Origin: Cichorium intybus
Taxonomy: Eukaryota; Streptophyta; Magnoliopsida; Asterales; Asteraceae
Assembly (NCBI GenBank): GCA_023525715.1
Contig: CM042016.1
Coordinates: 85,287,882-85,351,881 of the forward strand
Direction: 5' to 3'
Length of the DNA: 64,000 nt
Below are positions 23,839 to 37,863 of this stretch, piece after piece (position 1 is the first letter of the stretch; each line of letters opens with the position of its first letter). The position numbers and the translations under genes were made by a program. The notes under the pieces are model-generated. The model made no database searches and was not told where the DNA came from. It saw only the letters and a list, made by a program, of their open reading frames with translations.

Positions 23839-23854
23839 GTCACCCCTCCTTATG
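23839..23854 (-). promoter_or_regulatory. Polypurine tract, D unit 2
   Basis: The minus strand reads CATAAGGAGGGGTGAC next to the LTR 2 end. It is absent from unit 1 because of the 259-bp deletion. Confidence 0.8.
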
Positions 23855-25720
23855 CGGATTCCGTCCTCGGAATCTTTTCGTAATCTGTGAAATTCGGATA
23901 TCTTCTCTTCATTTCTTCTAACGTCTCCCAGGTTAGGTTTGACCCTAATGGGTGCTTCCATTTGACTAGTACTAAGTCAATCTCTTTGTTCCTTAGCTTC
24001 TTAGTCTGCATTTCTAAAATTGCTTCAGGTTCTTCAATCAATCTACTAGGAGTCTCCACCCTTAAGTCTGTATAAGGTATAACTAGCTCTTCTTTTCCAA
24101 AATACTTCTTCAGATAGCTTACATGAAAGGTATCATGTATTCCACTGAGTTCTGATGGTAATTCCAGCTTGTTTGCTTGCAATCCAACTCTCTCTTCAGG
24201 ATTCTAAAAGATCCAATGTACCTTGGATTCAACTTTCCTCTCTTGCCAAATCTGACTACACCCTTCCATGGCGACACTTTTGTCATCACTAAGTCACCTT
24301 CTTGCAAATCATAAGGGCGTTTCTTTAGATTCGAGTAACTCTTCTGTCGGTTTCGCGCTACTTTCATGTTAGCTTAAATCACACTAGTCTTCTCATTGTT
24401 CACTCCAACGATCTCTGGTCCTGTACTTTTAGTCTCACCTGCCTCCAACCAGCATAAAGGAGTTCTACACTTTCTACCATACAATGCCTCAAAGGGTGGC
24501 ATTTTTAATACTAGAATGGTAGCTGTTGTCATATGCAAACTCTACTAAAGGTAGGTTCTCCTCAACAACCTCCCAAAACCACTACACTTGATCAATACAT
24601 GTCTTCTAATGTCTGAATCGTTCGTTCACTCTGACCATCCGTTTGTGGATGATACACTGTACTTAGTTAAATTCTCATCTCTATTTTCTCTTGTAAAGCT
24701 CTCCAAAAGTTAGAGGTAAATCTGGGGTCTCTATATGACACGATGGACAACGGTGCACCATATCTTCTTAACACTTCATCTATGTACAACTGGGCTAACT
24801 TCTCCAATGGAGTAGTTTCTTTTATGGCTAGAAATAGTGCACTCTTGGTCAACCGGTCCACTATGACCCATATACTATCACATCCTCTTCTCGTTCTCGG
24901 TAACCCGACAATAAAGTCCATGGTTACATCTTCCCACTTTCCGGCTGGAATGTGCAATGACTGAGCATCTCCATGCGGGACTTGTTGTTCCGCCTTGACT
25001 TGTGCACAAATGACACACTTGGAGATGTACCTAGCTATCCTCTTCTTCATTCCAGGCCACCAGTACTGTCTTCTCAGATCTAGATAAGTCTTGGTACCCC
25101 CTTGGATGTATGGAATACTTTGACTTATGCGACTCTTCTAAAATCAGCTTTCTCAAACCTCCTACTTTCGGCACCCAAATGCGGGTTCTAAAGTCTTTAA
25201 CTCTTGTCTACTTATCTCAAACTTCATGTCTTTTCCTAATTTTTCATCTTTCAAGTCTATGCTTTTCTCAACTTTATTTTGGGCTGCTTTATTCTGTTCT
25301 ATAATACTGGACACTAGTTCTATACGCATCGATCTTGTCTTGATTCTTTTCTCTATAACTTTTCTACTCAAAGCATCTGCTGCTACACTTGCTTGCCTGA
25401 ATGGTATACATTCTCGCAAACATAATCACTGATCAATTCTAACTATCCTTTCTGTCTTATGTTCAACTCTATTTGAGTGAACACATACTGCAAACTCTTG
25501 TGATCAGTGAATAGCTTGCGCTTTGTTCCATACAGGTAAAGCCTCCAAATTTTCAAGGCAAATACAATCGCTGCTAACTCTACGTCATGGGTAATATACT
25601 TTGTTTCTAGGGCTTTCAACTATCTGGGAACATATGCTATACTCTTACTCCTCTGCACCTACATACAGATGAGCCCTCTATGTGTGGCATTGCTGTATAC
25701 TTCAAAATCTTTTGTCCCAA
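23850..25720 (-). pseudogene. D unit 2: RNase H, integrase and chromodomain remnant
   Basis: Keeps what unit 1 lost: the chromodomain end (24182-23850, HDTFHVSYL ... LVKWKHPLGSNLTWETLEEMKRRYPNF). The SPWKGVVRFGKRGKL module is at 24367-24119, the integrase zinc finger and core at 25050-24667 (CVICAQVKAEQ, MDFIVGLPR), and the RNase H end at about 25419-25162. As in unit 1, the SDRD motif is SYRD. The chromodomain and SPWKG pieces are in different frames, and the segment carrying the catalytic Glu (24370-24660) is frame-broken. Confidence 0.87.
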
Positions 25721-28469
25721 AGGACAGACGCATTACTCGACTTCTCGTTTAATGTAATAAAAGATTTTACTTATTCTTCTTACTTGAGTAAATTTCATAT
25801 TTTAAATTTACTTTCTTTCTCTTATTTTTGAAGCTCTATCACTTCATACTTTATTATAGAAAATTGATTTTCCAACAGTCAATCTACATTTCGAATTACT
25901 TCTTTCTTGACATTAGACTTAAATCTCATATTATCTTTATACAATTCCTTTAAAAAGTTTACAACTTCTTATATTTATATATACTAGAAGAATTGACTCC
26001 TCAAAAGTCAATCGTTGTTCTTGCTTCTTTTGTCTTATCTTTCATCTTTAATTCTCAAGAAATTTTCTATCTTTTTATCTTTTTTTTTACAAGCAAAACC
26101 TTTTGTATCCAAGGTGTTGCTATAATTACTACTAAACTTTTCTTTGTCTTTACTACTAGTTTTCATACATTCTCATAAGGTTATTACCTTTATCATCTTG
26201 TTACTTGCATGTATTACTTTTATAAATACATGTCTTGTATCACTCTTCACTTATATTATTTTTATCTTTCGACATATTAACGATCTAAATACCTCTTTCA
26301 TTTTTCTTTATAATTTAGAAGATTTCAATCTCTTTTACTCATTATACTTTCTAATATAATCTTGTCCTTTTCATTTCTCGGCTCTCTTACAGTACTCTTA
26401 TGAGTACACTTCTTATTTTCTTAGGTACCCCATGTACCATTCTCATCTTATTATTTATGTTTTAGTATTTTCTTGTAGTTCTTATTTCTCACACTGATGC
26501 CTAGTTTAGCACTCTATCTCTTGCTTACTCTTTACTTGCTATGGCTAATGTCAAAAATAACTTTTACTTCTCTTTTTATCCTGACTGCACTATAATCATA
26601 TTTTTAGTAAAGATTGACATTTCTGACTTAAAAATTTCTTGTTTTATCTTATTATGCTTATTAAGCATACACTTCTTTAATAATCATATAGATTATCACC
26701 ATTTTTCATAAACATTTAGTCTCTATGTCTTATATACTTTACTCATAAACTTTTTAGGTTTGATACCCAAAACTCTTTTATTATACTTTTCACCATTTCT
26801 CTTTATGTGTCATAAGGCTATATGCCCAACACATTACATTGTTTTTTTTTTTTTAAGCTTCTTTTCTTTACTCTCTTTATTTATATATATCTTAAAGCGA
26901 TATATGCTATATACTTTCTTATGTTCCATAACTACTAGTCATGTACCGACCATTTCTCTAATCTTTGGTTACTTTTACCCGTTACTTCCGCTTAGAGGTA
27001 GTAACTTCCTGTCTCTTTATTTTAGTTCTTATTTCACATTTGACTCTTTGTCTAAGACTTATCTGGATATTCACGTTTTTATTCTTTATCTCCTATTATT
27101 TATGACTCTCAGTCATTTTCTCACATTCTTTTGGTTATTCTCTTTTCATTCATAGTTCTTCTTATTTGTAATTTATATGGTCACTAAATCTGATTTCAAA
27201 TGACCATTTCTTTGATAACTGTCTTTATATTCTTCTCACTGTCATCTTTATCTGTCTTATCTTTAATTTTTTTTTTTACTTTCTCATTCTGGTAACTTAC
27301 TTTGTTATATTACTCATTATAGCACTATACTTATAACTTAGTTATTTATTCCAATCATTGGATATCATTTCTTGTCATACTTCTTTCAAGTTTGGAAGTC
27401 ACAACTTCCCATTTCTTACACTTTCTTTTCTGTCCTTGGTTCCTTTTCTAATACTTGGTTAAATACTTTGCTTTTATTTTATACGATCTTATTTACTCAC
27501 AACTTTTATATACATACTTTAATCTCTTGGTTGTGCATGAACAACACATCATACTACTTCCTAATATTTACTCTTTATTATTTTTATATATACTTTCATT
27601 GGGTTTGTCTATAATTACACCCAACACACTTTCTTTTACTCTTCCTGCTTAAAAGTTTTCATTCTTCTTTCTTATATGAATTTCATTCATATATCTGTAT
27701 TCACATTCTTTTCCAATCTTTCTTTCTTTGGTCACTGTAGTGACATTTCTCTTATTTTTATTCCATAATCATAATTCATTTCCGTTAGACAACTGAAATT
27801 TTCAGTTATACTTTTTCTTTTATATTTGTACTATATACTTCATTATTTCTATTAACATTTTCAATACATTTATATTTTCTGGCCATGTCTCTTTTACTGA
27901 TTCCTGCCATACTTTACGTTATTTCTCATATTATACGGTGGTAATCATAACCACAAATTTGAACTTTTCTTCGTCATTACCTTTTTATTCTTGTCATCTT
28001 ATTTTCAGTGCTCTTTGCTCATATTTTCTTATATTTTATTACATATACTTTATAATGATTCATATAGGGTATGGGGTTTTTCCCTATAAATCTCATATTT
28101 GCTACTTTATCTTTAACACTTTTTCTTTTATACTTTAGTATTTCCAGTCATACTGGATTTTCTTCCATAGGTATACTGAATCTATACCCCTCAAACCTCT
28201 TACACTTATCTCTTACAGCTTCACATGATTCCTGTGTGGTTCTACCAAACTCAAATGTATATCCTGTGATTATGATAGTACGGGCCCATATTATTATAAC
28301 CACCTATACACATTTGCTTCCAGTTTACCACCAGGACTCATGTTCCACTGTAATGAATTTACTTCTATCTCTACTTACTTTCTACATCATACCCAAGTAT
28401 GTACTCTACTTAACTCCTACATAGTTTAAGTCTAGGTTCAAGTACTGACACCTAGTTCGCTTAAACTAT
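25721..28469. other. D unit 2: stretch without recognisable gag, PR or RT
   Basis: The near-identical counterpart of 18441-21196. No polyprotein motif is visible on either strand. Confidence 0.7.
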
Positions 28470-28486
28470 GGCTCTGATACCAAAAC

Positions 28487-31097
28487 TCTAACACCCCTTT
28501 CTCAAACCGTAATTGAATACAGTTTATAATACAAATATCTTACAAAGTGTGACTGTGAAAAAGTCACTTAACTTTTTTTTTTTTACAAACTTATTCTCAA
28601 GGGGTATTACAGACTTAATACAGAAAACCATAATTTGAACTTACTGTATTTCATACCAGTCCTACTCCAGCTCCTGTTCATCTCACCTAAGTACATAGCA
28701 TTAAAACAAAATAATACGTGAGACATAAAGTCTCGTGAGTAATATGGGTTTTAGACCCAAAACTTTTCTGCTTTAAAACTTGAATTATAAACAAGTAAAC
28801 TGCTAGAACTAATTTCCATAATAATTCTCAGATCTCTTTTCTTTTCTATCTTCAAAACTCAAAAATACTTTCTTTTTCAAAAACTACTTTCTTTTATCAA
28901 AACTATATTCTTTCTCAAAACTGATTTCTTTCTTTAAAAACTGATTTCTTTTATCAAAACTGTGTTCTTTCTCAAAACTGATTTCTTTCTTTAAAAACTG
29001 CTTTCCTTCTTATAACTGCTTTCTTTCTCATTTACTTGTGACCAACTGAAACTCATGAATTAGTTTAATTTAATTCATTCTACTAGCACCCCTCGCAGGA
29101 CAGAACAGATCCACCCGCTAGGTTATGCTCTCTCTGACTCCCCTTTGTGACTTGGAACGGATTCAAGCACAAGGGTATGCTAAGCTAGACAACTACTTCG
29201 TGACGGGAGGTACCATCCCAGTAGTGTCTTCAGATCTCCCGATTATGTGGGTGATCCTAGTCCGGACAACTGGCTCTTACTTCTTTCTTCTTTTAATTCT
29301 TCTCTCATTACATCTCAAATTGGTCAAAATGGGACACAATTTATAAATAACTCATATTCATACACTTTATAACTCTTTACTGGAAATACTTTCAAAACTG
29401 ATTTTGATATCTTAGTTCACATAAGGAACTTCTTTCAAAATATTTTGCAAACTATACTTCTTAAAAATCTACTTGAAACACTTAGCCCTTGTATAGAGCT
29501 ACTTTTAAAAACTATTTTCCAAACTTTAATATTTGCAAACATTTGGAAATCTTATTTTTCTGAAAATATCATTTTGCTATGTACTAGAGAAATCCTCATA
29601 AAACTCACCTTGGCTTAGCTATAAACCACAATGCTTCTTATACGCCTTCTCCCTTTCCGTGCTCTCTAGTGTTTGAAGCACCTCCTATACATATATCACA
29701 TATATATATTTAATAAATATATGCTACAAATGACTCTATAGTTCTAGGGTCTCATATGATACAACTTCAAGTCATAACAAATATATGACTACTAGCAATC
29801 ATCTTTCTATGAATTATATACTCTTCAATATACTCGTATTCTACTACAGTACCCCCGAGGGGTCGTATTCTGAATTTAATAATTTTCCATGTGGTTTCAT
29901 ACCATTTTAAGCTTATGGTATAATTATAGGTTAAACGGACATGTTTAGAAGCAAGTTCAAATCTCAAAATTAGACAGAAATGCTGCCCAGCAAGAGCACG
30001 ACTCGTGCTCTTTTTGAGCTTAGGGAAGCACGACTCGTGCTAATTGTACATGGCTATTTCTTGGCTCTACAGTGGAGCACGACTCGTGCACTTCATAGAC
30101 TAAAAAGGCACGACTCGTGCCACACCTGCAGACTCGATTTTAAGTCCTATTTTTGAGCTGCAGACCTCTATTTTCTTCTATTAAGTGCTTAATACTTATC
30201 TTAATCATTTTACTATCATTCCATGACTAAAACCCTTGCTTTACATCAGGTTTTAAGCCATGGAATCACTTATTCCAATTCCAATTTCATATAAACCCGT
30301 TTTTTGATCTTTTTACTAAAAATCCAAGTTTTTGAAATTAACCACTTAGGAGTGTCTTAATACATCCTAAGTGATCATTTGGACACAACAAAACCATAAA
30401 AACTGGTCTTGATCTTGTAAACCCGTGAATTAGGGTTCTTGAGCAAAAAAATCATATTTTTCTTAATTTCAACAACACTTCATAGTTGAAGCGTGTTTAC
30501 TTAATGTTTTAGTGTAACTAGATGAGGATGAATTTCTGGAAGCATTTCATGAAGTTCATAATCCGTATTTTCAGATCTCAACCCGAGAAGATGATGAATA
30601 GTAGGTGTTCTTACCTCAAATGCTTGGAAACTTCAATTCCAACTTCAATTTTTTTTGCACAAACTTCCAGAGCTCTTTCTCTCCTCTCGTTCTCTCATGC
30701 TCTCTCTCGATTCTTCCACTGGCTTCTGGAGAATGAGAGCTAAATATCTTATACATCTATATTTAATTTTTTATAAAATAGTTACACTTTAGCCCTTAGC
30801 CTTCCACTTTCTTTACAAAAATGGTCCTAAGACCCAAAATCTTGCAAACATAATTCTAATAATTACTAACTTAGCTCCTTACTGAAATTTCTTAACAAAA
30901 TGGTCATTTTCATGTCAAATGAACGATTTGCCCTTTTTGGCCAAGTATCACTATTCATGCGGTAAAACTTCAAATTTCACATAATCTCTTATTTTCTTAT
31001 ATTATTATTTCACAAATACATATTATCTTACATAATGGTCTTATAATGGGTCGAAAGACCATTTTACCCTTTTTCAACTTTTTCACGGGTTCTTACA
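28487..31097 (-). repeat. D LTR 3 (5' side, 2,611 bp)
   Basis: Its inner terminus reads TCTAACACCCC instead of TGTAACACCCC, so the terminal dinucleotide has mutated. Its right end TTCTTACA meets the CGTTA duplication. Hairpin at 29188-29228, palindromes at 29996-30120. Confidence 0.9.
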
Positions 31098-32599
31098 CGT
31101 TAAGTCGAAAAGAACATGCCAATGCATTTCATCTAATATGTTCTCCTATCTTGTCCAATCTCAGTGACCGAATTCGAGGAGCCCAACACTCGGCAATTAC
31201 CAAAAATGACATGCCCACGGGAATTGATGGGGAGTTGGAAAGTAAATCTGATGGTATTTTCTATTATCAAGATCGCATCTGGATCCCAGATCGCGACAAT
31301 CTTCGTACCTTCCTGATGGAAGAAATCCATAAAACTCGATATTCCATTCATCCTGGTGCTGACAAGATGTTTCATGGCCTGAGAACCAATTATTGGTGGT
31401 CGGGAATGAAAAAGGATATTGCTTTATTCGTGGCCAAATGTCTTACATGTTCCAGGGTCAAAGCAGAACGTCAACGACCCTCTGGACTATTGGTCCAACC
31501 GGTAATCCCCGAGTGGAAATGGGAAGCGATCGCCATGGATTTCGTTACCAAACTTCCCCGTACCACCAAGGGACACGACAGCATTTGGGTAATCATTGAC
31601 CGTTTGACCAAATCCGCTCATTTCCTTCCCATCCGTGAACATTTCAAGCTCGAACAACTTGCTCGAATTTACATCGACGAGATAGTTAGTCGGCATGGCA
31701 TCCCTCTCAGCATCATTTCAGATCGTGATGGGAGATTTCTCTCTCGGTTTTGGCAATCACTTCAAGCAGTCATGGGAACCCGCCTCGATCTCAGTACCGC
31801 CTATCATCCTCAAACCGATGGTCAATCTGAGAGGACAATTCAAACACAATATATGTTGAGGTCGTGTGTCTTAGATTTCGGAGGAAACTTGGACTCTCAT
31901 TTACCGTTGGTGGAATTCTCCTATAATAACAGTTATCATTCTAGCATCGGGATGCCACCATTTGAGGCATTATATGGTCGTAAATGCCGATCTCCTATTT
32001 GCTGGCATGAAATTGGAGAGTCCCATGTAATTCGCGCAACAGTGGATTCTCCAATCGTTGGTCCTGAGCTTATCCAGGAAACAACCGACAAAATCACTCA
32101 GATTCGCAATAACCTTCTCGCAGCTCGTAGCCGACAAAAGAGTTATGCCGACAAGCGACGCAAACCGCTTGAATTTACCGTGGGTGACATGGTCATGTTA
32201 AAAGTGTCCCCATGGAAAGGTGTGGTTCGATTTGGACGCAAGGGTAAATTGGCACCACGCTATGTAGGCCCGTTCAAAATCCTGAAAAGGATCGGACCAG
32301 TAGCCTACGAGTTGGATCTACCAATATAGCTTAACAAAGTTCACCCAGTATTTCATATAGCCAACCTCAAGAAGTGTTTAGAAGACGAGAACCTTCATGT
32401 TCCTCTCGAGGATATCCAAATCGACGAGACAATGCAATTTATCGAGAAACCCTTGGAAATTGCCGACCGAAAGGAAAAGCAACTCAAAAGAAGTCGCATT
32501 CCCCTGGTCAAGGTCAGGTGGCAGTCAGCACGTGGACCCGAGTATACATGGGAGCGTGAGGATCAAATGCGTACCAAATACCCGCAACTTTTCTCTTAA
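31098..32599 (+). pseudogene. Unit A: integrase and chromodomain, resumed after element D
   Basis: Continues the RNase H frame (LSRKEHANAFH) directly after the CGTTA duplication. Integrase is open for about 408 codons: HPGADKMFHGL and CLTCSRVK (zinc finger), AMDFVTKLP, IISDRDGRF and SERTIQTQ. An in-frame 3-nt loss turns the usual QTLEDMLRAC into QTQYMLRSC. The SPWKGVVRFGRKGKL module follows. A TAG at 32327-32329, shared with unit C, separates it from a chromodomain-like end (HPVFHIANLKK ... YTWEREDQMRTKYPQLFS) that stops at 32599. Confidence 0.88.
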
Positions 32600-32635
32600 G
32601 GTACTCTCTTCTTAAATTTTGGGACGAAATTTCCT

Positions 32636-32649
32636 AAAGTAGGGGAGAC
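32636..32649 (+). promoter_or_regulatory. Polypurine tract of unit A
   Basis: AAAGTAGGGGAGAC immediately before the middle LTR. Unit C has the same tract at 39847-39860. Confidence 0.88.
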
Positions 32650-35317
32650 TGTGACATCCGCCTAAAATGGATTCGGGTCAACCCAACCCAATTGGAAATT
32701 TAATAAACCCTACTCGAGCTTACTTGACGCTAATAGGATCAAAACCCATACAATACGATATAAATTGACGTTAATAGCAATATAGCATAGTCTAACGTTA
32801 TAACTATAATCAAATTAAATTATGATACTATATTAAAATAACATCAAAGTATGATGCTCTAACTAAATTAAAAAAATCAAACTTGAATGCTATAATTAAA
32901 CTTCAAATCAAAGTAGATGGTTATAATAAAATAATAACCTATTTTTTATAAAACTCTATTTTTATAAACACTACATTAAATATTGCAATAAAATAGGGCA
33001 ATAACTCACATAAAATACTTTTTGTTAGTGGGGAATTATGAAGACCACCAAAAGTAAAAGTTTATTTCCATTGTCTCCCACTCACACCTCTCATCATCTT
33101 TCCTTTCATTTTTCTCCCAACACATTATTCTCATCACCACTCAAACCATATATATTCTTTCTCTCACTCTCAATCTCGAAATTCCTCCTAGAAATCTTCA
33201 TATTTCAGCCAAGAACACTCCAATATACTCAAATCTTCATCCCTCTTGAAGCATTCATCAAGGTATGTTGTTAAAAGTCTCAAATTCATGAATGAAACAA
33301 ATTAAATCCACCAAACTATCTTAAACTCAGTTTATGCATAAACCTGATTTTTCTCAGGATCCCATCAATAAAATAAGAAGTTCTGGAAATTTTCAGAAAA
33401 TAACTTATTTTTATTGAATTACTATAAATATTGCAATAAAATAGGGCAATAACTCACATAAAATACTTTTTGCAGTCAATAAATTCTGGGAAAATTTTGC
33501 GTAAAGTGGATTTATAAAGTTTCATGCATTTATATTACTGTTTGATGCTTATTTTGTATTTTATTTTTTTGTAGATAAATAAATTGCAAAATATAGTTAT
33601 GTATGTTAAAAACTAGATTTTATATTTTTCGCACCTTATTAACATTTTAAAGACTCCATGACAAAATTTACAGATTTTGTTAAGAATGTTTACTTATTTT
33701 TCCTGATTTAATGATCAAATTGATAATAAATAGCTACACATGTCCAAAAATTATAAACCCTTATCAGAATATCATATATAACATGTTAATCATAAATAAA
33801 AAGTCTAATGAATTTCTCTTAATATTTTCCTATTATTTATGATTTTATTGATTAGTTAATAATGAAAAACATAAGAAATACTTTCCATAGTCCAAAATAT
33901 CCAAAATATTTACAGTAGGCTCAATATAATGTTAGAAAACTATGGTTAATTTTCCAGAATTTTTGGGAATCATTTATTATTTTTCCCGAAATTTGTTGTG
34001 GTTTAATTATTAAAATACTAAATAAATACTAAAGCAGTTAAGAAAAATATGCAAATTTTACAGTAATTACTATTTTATGAAATAACGATTTTCTGATAAT
34101 TTCAGAATGTTTCATTACTGTTTAGTATTTAAAACCATTTTCCTAAATATCTAAGCATGTAAAAATGCATTTTTAATGATTATTTCATATAAATAATTTT
34201 TTATAATATATAAAATCTGTAAATACTTATAATTTGACTAGTTATTATTTTAATAAGAAATTATTAAAATCTTGCCTAAAGTGAAAATATAAATTAATTA
34301 AGCAAAGTAATTAATTCAATTTAAAATTCATTTAACATATGAATACATTAATATTCAAAACAAAATTTGGATTATTGTTAATTCATCTAATATAAGAATA
34401 TGTGTCTAATTATTTTTATTAATACTATATTCCCGTTTATCGATTCTAAGCCAATACTATTAATTATATTAGGTTCTACGACATTTTGACTCGAGGCGTC
34501 TATCGTACAACACACGCATTCCTTATTGGACTAATGTGAGTTATCTACCCCATATTTTATAATTTTCAATACTTTTGGGATGTATCATGTGGTTTTAATA
34601 TGTTCCAACTTCATTTTATTATTTTAACACAATTGAGACATTGTTGGGACATTTATACATTAATCATTATCTGTATAATTATTGTTTGTTTACGCTACAT
34701 GTACTTGTAGTGCATTACCATTTTTAGTCTAATCTCCATGACTATGCCCGTATTCTTGAGGTACGTTATGGACAATAATAGCGCTATTGGGTTGACCACC
34801 CCGCCTTGGGACGCTAAGGTGATTGATCGCACGTGGTTGTGTGTGTATGATGATTAGATGCTCCATCCTATATATATATACATATATATGTATATATAGG
34901 GTGAGGACTTATTGTTGTTGTTATCATTTGTTAATCAATTTTTGATTTATAAACTGTTATCTCAATTACAGTTGCTTGCCAACTTCAAAAGAAAACAAAT
35001 TTCAAATTATTCAAACTCACAATTTTCTTTAATAAAACTAGATTACTCACCAACTCTCGTAGTTGACCTGTTTTTACCCATGATTCAGATTTGAAGAATG
35101 AAGTTGATGAAAAGTAGGGTTTACCTTAGAAACCCACAAGACTATTTAAATTTGATGTAATAAATGTTATTGTATTTTGATTTGTATTTGTATGTTGTGG
35201 ATCTTGTTTGCATACTTAGTACTTAATTGAATCTAATCATATTATAACATAGTTGTTATGAGACTTTGAACAATATATCACGCCTTGATCGATTCCGCCA
35301 AGTATCGGGGTGTGACA
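32650..35317 (+). repeat. Middle LTR of array A/C (2,668 bp)
   Basis: Serves as 3' LTR for unit A and 5' LTR for unit C: preceded by a PPT and followed by a PBS. It has a rearranged stretch near 32980-33025 and small losses relative to LTR 1. Confidence 0.9.
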
Positions 35318-35320
35318 GAT

Positions 35321-35333
35321 TGGTATCAGATCC
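35321..35333 (+). promoter_or_regulatory. Primer-binding site of unit C
   Basis: TGGTATCAGATCC, the same one-base variant as unit A. Confidence 0.85.
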
Positions 35334-36128
35334 CTTGACTATAGGGAATTAGGTTAATTGCCTTGACCTAGTCTATAGCCTCTAGGGTCCTATCGTATGC
35401 TAGTTTATAAAATGCACACACAACTGCATGCAATTCGCACTTAGAAAATCCTAGGAATACCTTTGTGTGCTAATTGCTCCCTTATGTGCTTACATATTAT
35501 TCCCGACACTTATATGTGTGCATACACTTGTGAATTTTCTCCTCTTTCTCTTAAAATCACACAAATACACAAATGGTTTCAAAATAAAAATTTATATACA
35601 TATATATTCCTTAGAGCTCATAGGAAATTAAAAGTCATCCACTCTAGTTGGGTAGGATCAAAGTAATGGACGCGTAGTAACTGGAAGGGGGAGGTGCCGG
35701 TAGCCTGAAAGTCCTGACTAGGTAAGCATTCGTATACATCCCAATCAACCGAGGGACCAGTTTGCTTACCTGGGGACCAAAGGCGAGAGTTCCCAAACCT
35801 ATAGGTCAAAGCGCGTTATTCACATTACTTTTGAGCCATCAAAATACCCGACCTTATCAAACGTATCCAAAAGGATACACTCCAAAATGGCCAACTCATT
35901 AGACTATTAAGTTCCCTAATGGGTCTAGAAGTGGGAAAAACATGTGAAAACTTAGTAATGTGGGGGCCCATGCAATTGCTACGTGCTTCACATTTAGTAC
36001 CCATGGAAAGCCCAAAAGGTGCCCAACACTCCTAACCATGGCCCAACAAGTGTTTTACAATCATTTTACCCAACAATGTCTACAAACTTAATTTCCATAA
36101 TTAATTTACAAATAACTCACAAGTCCAT

Positions 36129-36914
36129 ATGCGTGTTTCTCATAGATGGAATTACGACCCCCTCTATAACCATTATAACTATCACCATATGACCACCAGC
36201 CCGTGTCGCCTTTGTACGACTTGTGGTCGCTATGGCCAGTTGGTAGACACATGTCGTGCACCAAAAACTCAGCGACCATTCGCTCTACCCTCAAATCAGC
36301 AAACACAAACCCGGTATCCAACTGGAACATGCTTCAACTGTGGTGACCCCACCCATTTCAGAAACGCGTGTCCTAGGCTTGTCAATATCATTAACACTCA
36401 TGCCCACGCAAATCCACCAATGCATGTTCCAGCTCCCAAAGGCCGAGCATTTGTCATTACCGCAACCCAAGCACAGACCGATAACAAGGTCGTAAATGGT
36501 ACGTTTCTCATAAATGACTGCTACGCGTCAGTACTTTTTGATTCAGGTGCCGATAAAAGTTTTGTGTCTTTGGAATTTGAACCCATACTTCACACACCTC
36601 GCACGATTCTTGATGAAAACTTTACCGTAGAAGTCGCCAATGGAAAATACATTTCACTCAATGCAGTCATCCAAGATTGCACTTTCGATTTTTGCGGTCA
36701 TAAATTTTCCGTCAATTTAGTTCATATGGATCTTGGTAGCTTCGACATCATCGTGGGAATGGATTGGCTATCCCAAAACCATGCTGAAATAGTATGTTAC
36801 GAGAAGTTTATTCGTATTCCTCTTGCCGACGGTCAAAGTCTTCGTATTTATGGCGAGACTCGTTCAAAAAAGCTTAGTCTTATGTCATGTACTCAAGCTC
36901 AATCATATACGTAA
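36129..36914 (+). pseudogene. Unit C: zinc knuckle and protease
   Basis: 261 codons. CRLCTTCGRYG and CFNCGDPTHFRNAC come first, then a linker and a complete retropepsin-like protease with FDSGADKSFVS (about residues 136-146) and IIVGMDWL. The Gag capsid is missing upstream, so the element must have depended on Gag supplied by relatives. The frame ends at a TAA (36912-36914). RT continues in the next frame (KEYMAFLAHVVE), showing a one-base shift between protease and RT. Confidence 0.88.
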
Positions 36915-37863
36915 AGAATACATGGCTTTCTTAGCCCATGTGGTGGAAACAAAGGTCGAAAAAAAGAAGATCGAAGATATTCCGATTGTACGAGACTTTC
37001 CCGACATCTTTCCCGATGACGTATCTGGACTCCCACCAGTTCGTGAGCTAGAGTTCCGCATCGATCTCGTTCCTGACGCTGCTCCCATAGCCAAGTCTCC
37101 ATATCGGTTGGCTCCAACCGAGATGCAAGAATTGGCAAGTCAGCTCCAAGAATTAACCGATAAGGGATTTATCCGCCCTAGTACTTCACCGTGGGGAGCC
37201 CCGGTTCTCTTCATTAAAAAGAAAGATGGTTCGTTTCGTATGTGTATCGATTATCGGGAGTTAAATAAATTGACCATCAAGAACCGATATCCGTTACCTC
37301 GGATCGACGACCTTTTTGATCAGCTTCAAGGAGCTTCATTCTTCTCAAAAATCGACCTCCGCTCGGGTTATCACCAACTTCGAGTACGGAAAGAAGACAT
37401 CCCCAAAACCGCTTTCCGAACCCGCTATGGTCTTTACGAGTTCACCGTTATGCCTTTTGGCCTAACGAATGCCCCTGCCGCATTCATGGACTTGATGAAT
37501 CGGGTATTTAAACCTTATCTCGACCGTTTTGTTATCGTCTTTATTGATGACATCCTCATTTACTCCAAGACAAAGGCAGACCATGAAAGACACCTTCGTC
37601 TAACTCTCCAAACATTGCAAGGAAATCAGCTTTATGCCAAATTTTCGAAATGCGAGTTTTGGTTAAATGAGGTACAATTCCTCGGTCATATTGTAAGTGA
37701 CAAGGGTATTTTAGTCGATCCCGCAAAAGTTGAAGCAGTCAAGAATTGGAAAGCCCCACGTACCCCCAAGGAAATTCGGTCATTCCTCGGTTTAGCCGGC
37801 TATTACCGGTGTTTCATTTCAAATTTCTCAAAGATCGCTTTACCGCTTACTTTTCTCACTTGA
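36915..37863 (+). pseudogene. Unit C: reverse transcriptase
   Basis: The RT frame, open from 36823, continues from KEYMAFL. It contains YRLAPTEM, MCIDYRELNKL, KIDLRSGYHQL, MPFGLTNAPAAF and FIDDILIYS, so the polymerase domain itself is undamaged. It ends at TGA 37861-37863, where unit A has TGC. The element's minus-strand DNA synthesis enzyme would be released without RNase H or integrase. Confidence 0.9.

Larger units (their letters stand above)
14210..31097 (-). mobile_element. Element D: LTR-internal-LTR-internal-LTR gypsy array
   Basis: Three LTRs of about 2.6 kb (14210-16815, 21214-23838, 28487-31097) alternate with two internal regions (16816-21213 and 23839-28486). The array is bounded by the duplication CGTTA (14205-14209 and 31098-31102). 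Minus orientation is shown by two PBS copies (21197-21209 and 28470-28482), a PPT at 23839, and minus-strand integrase. The two 7-kb units are nearly identical, pointing to tandem duplication through LTR recombination after insertion. Confidence 0.88.
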
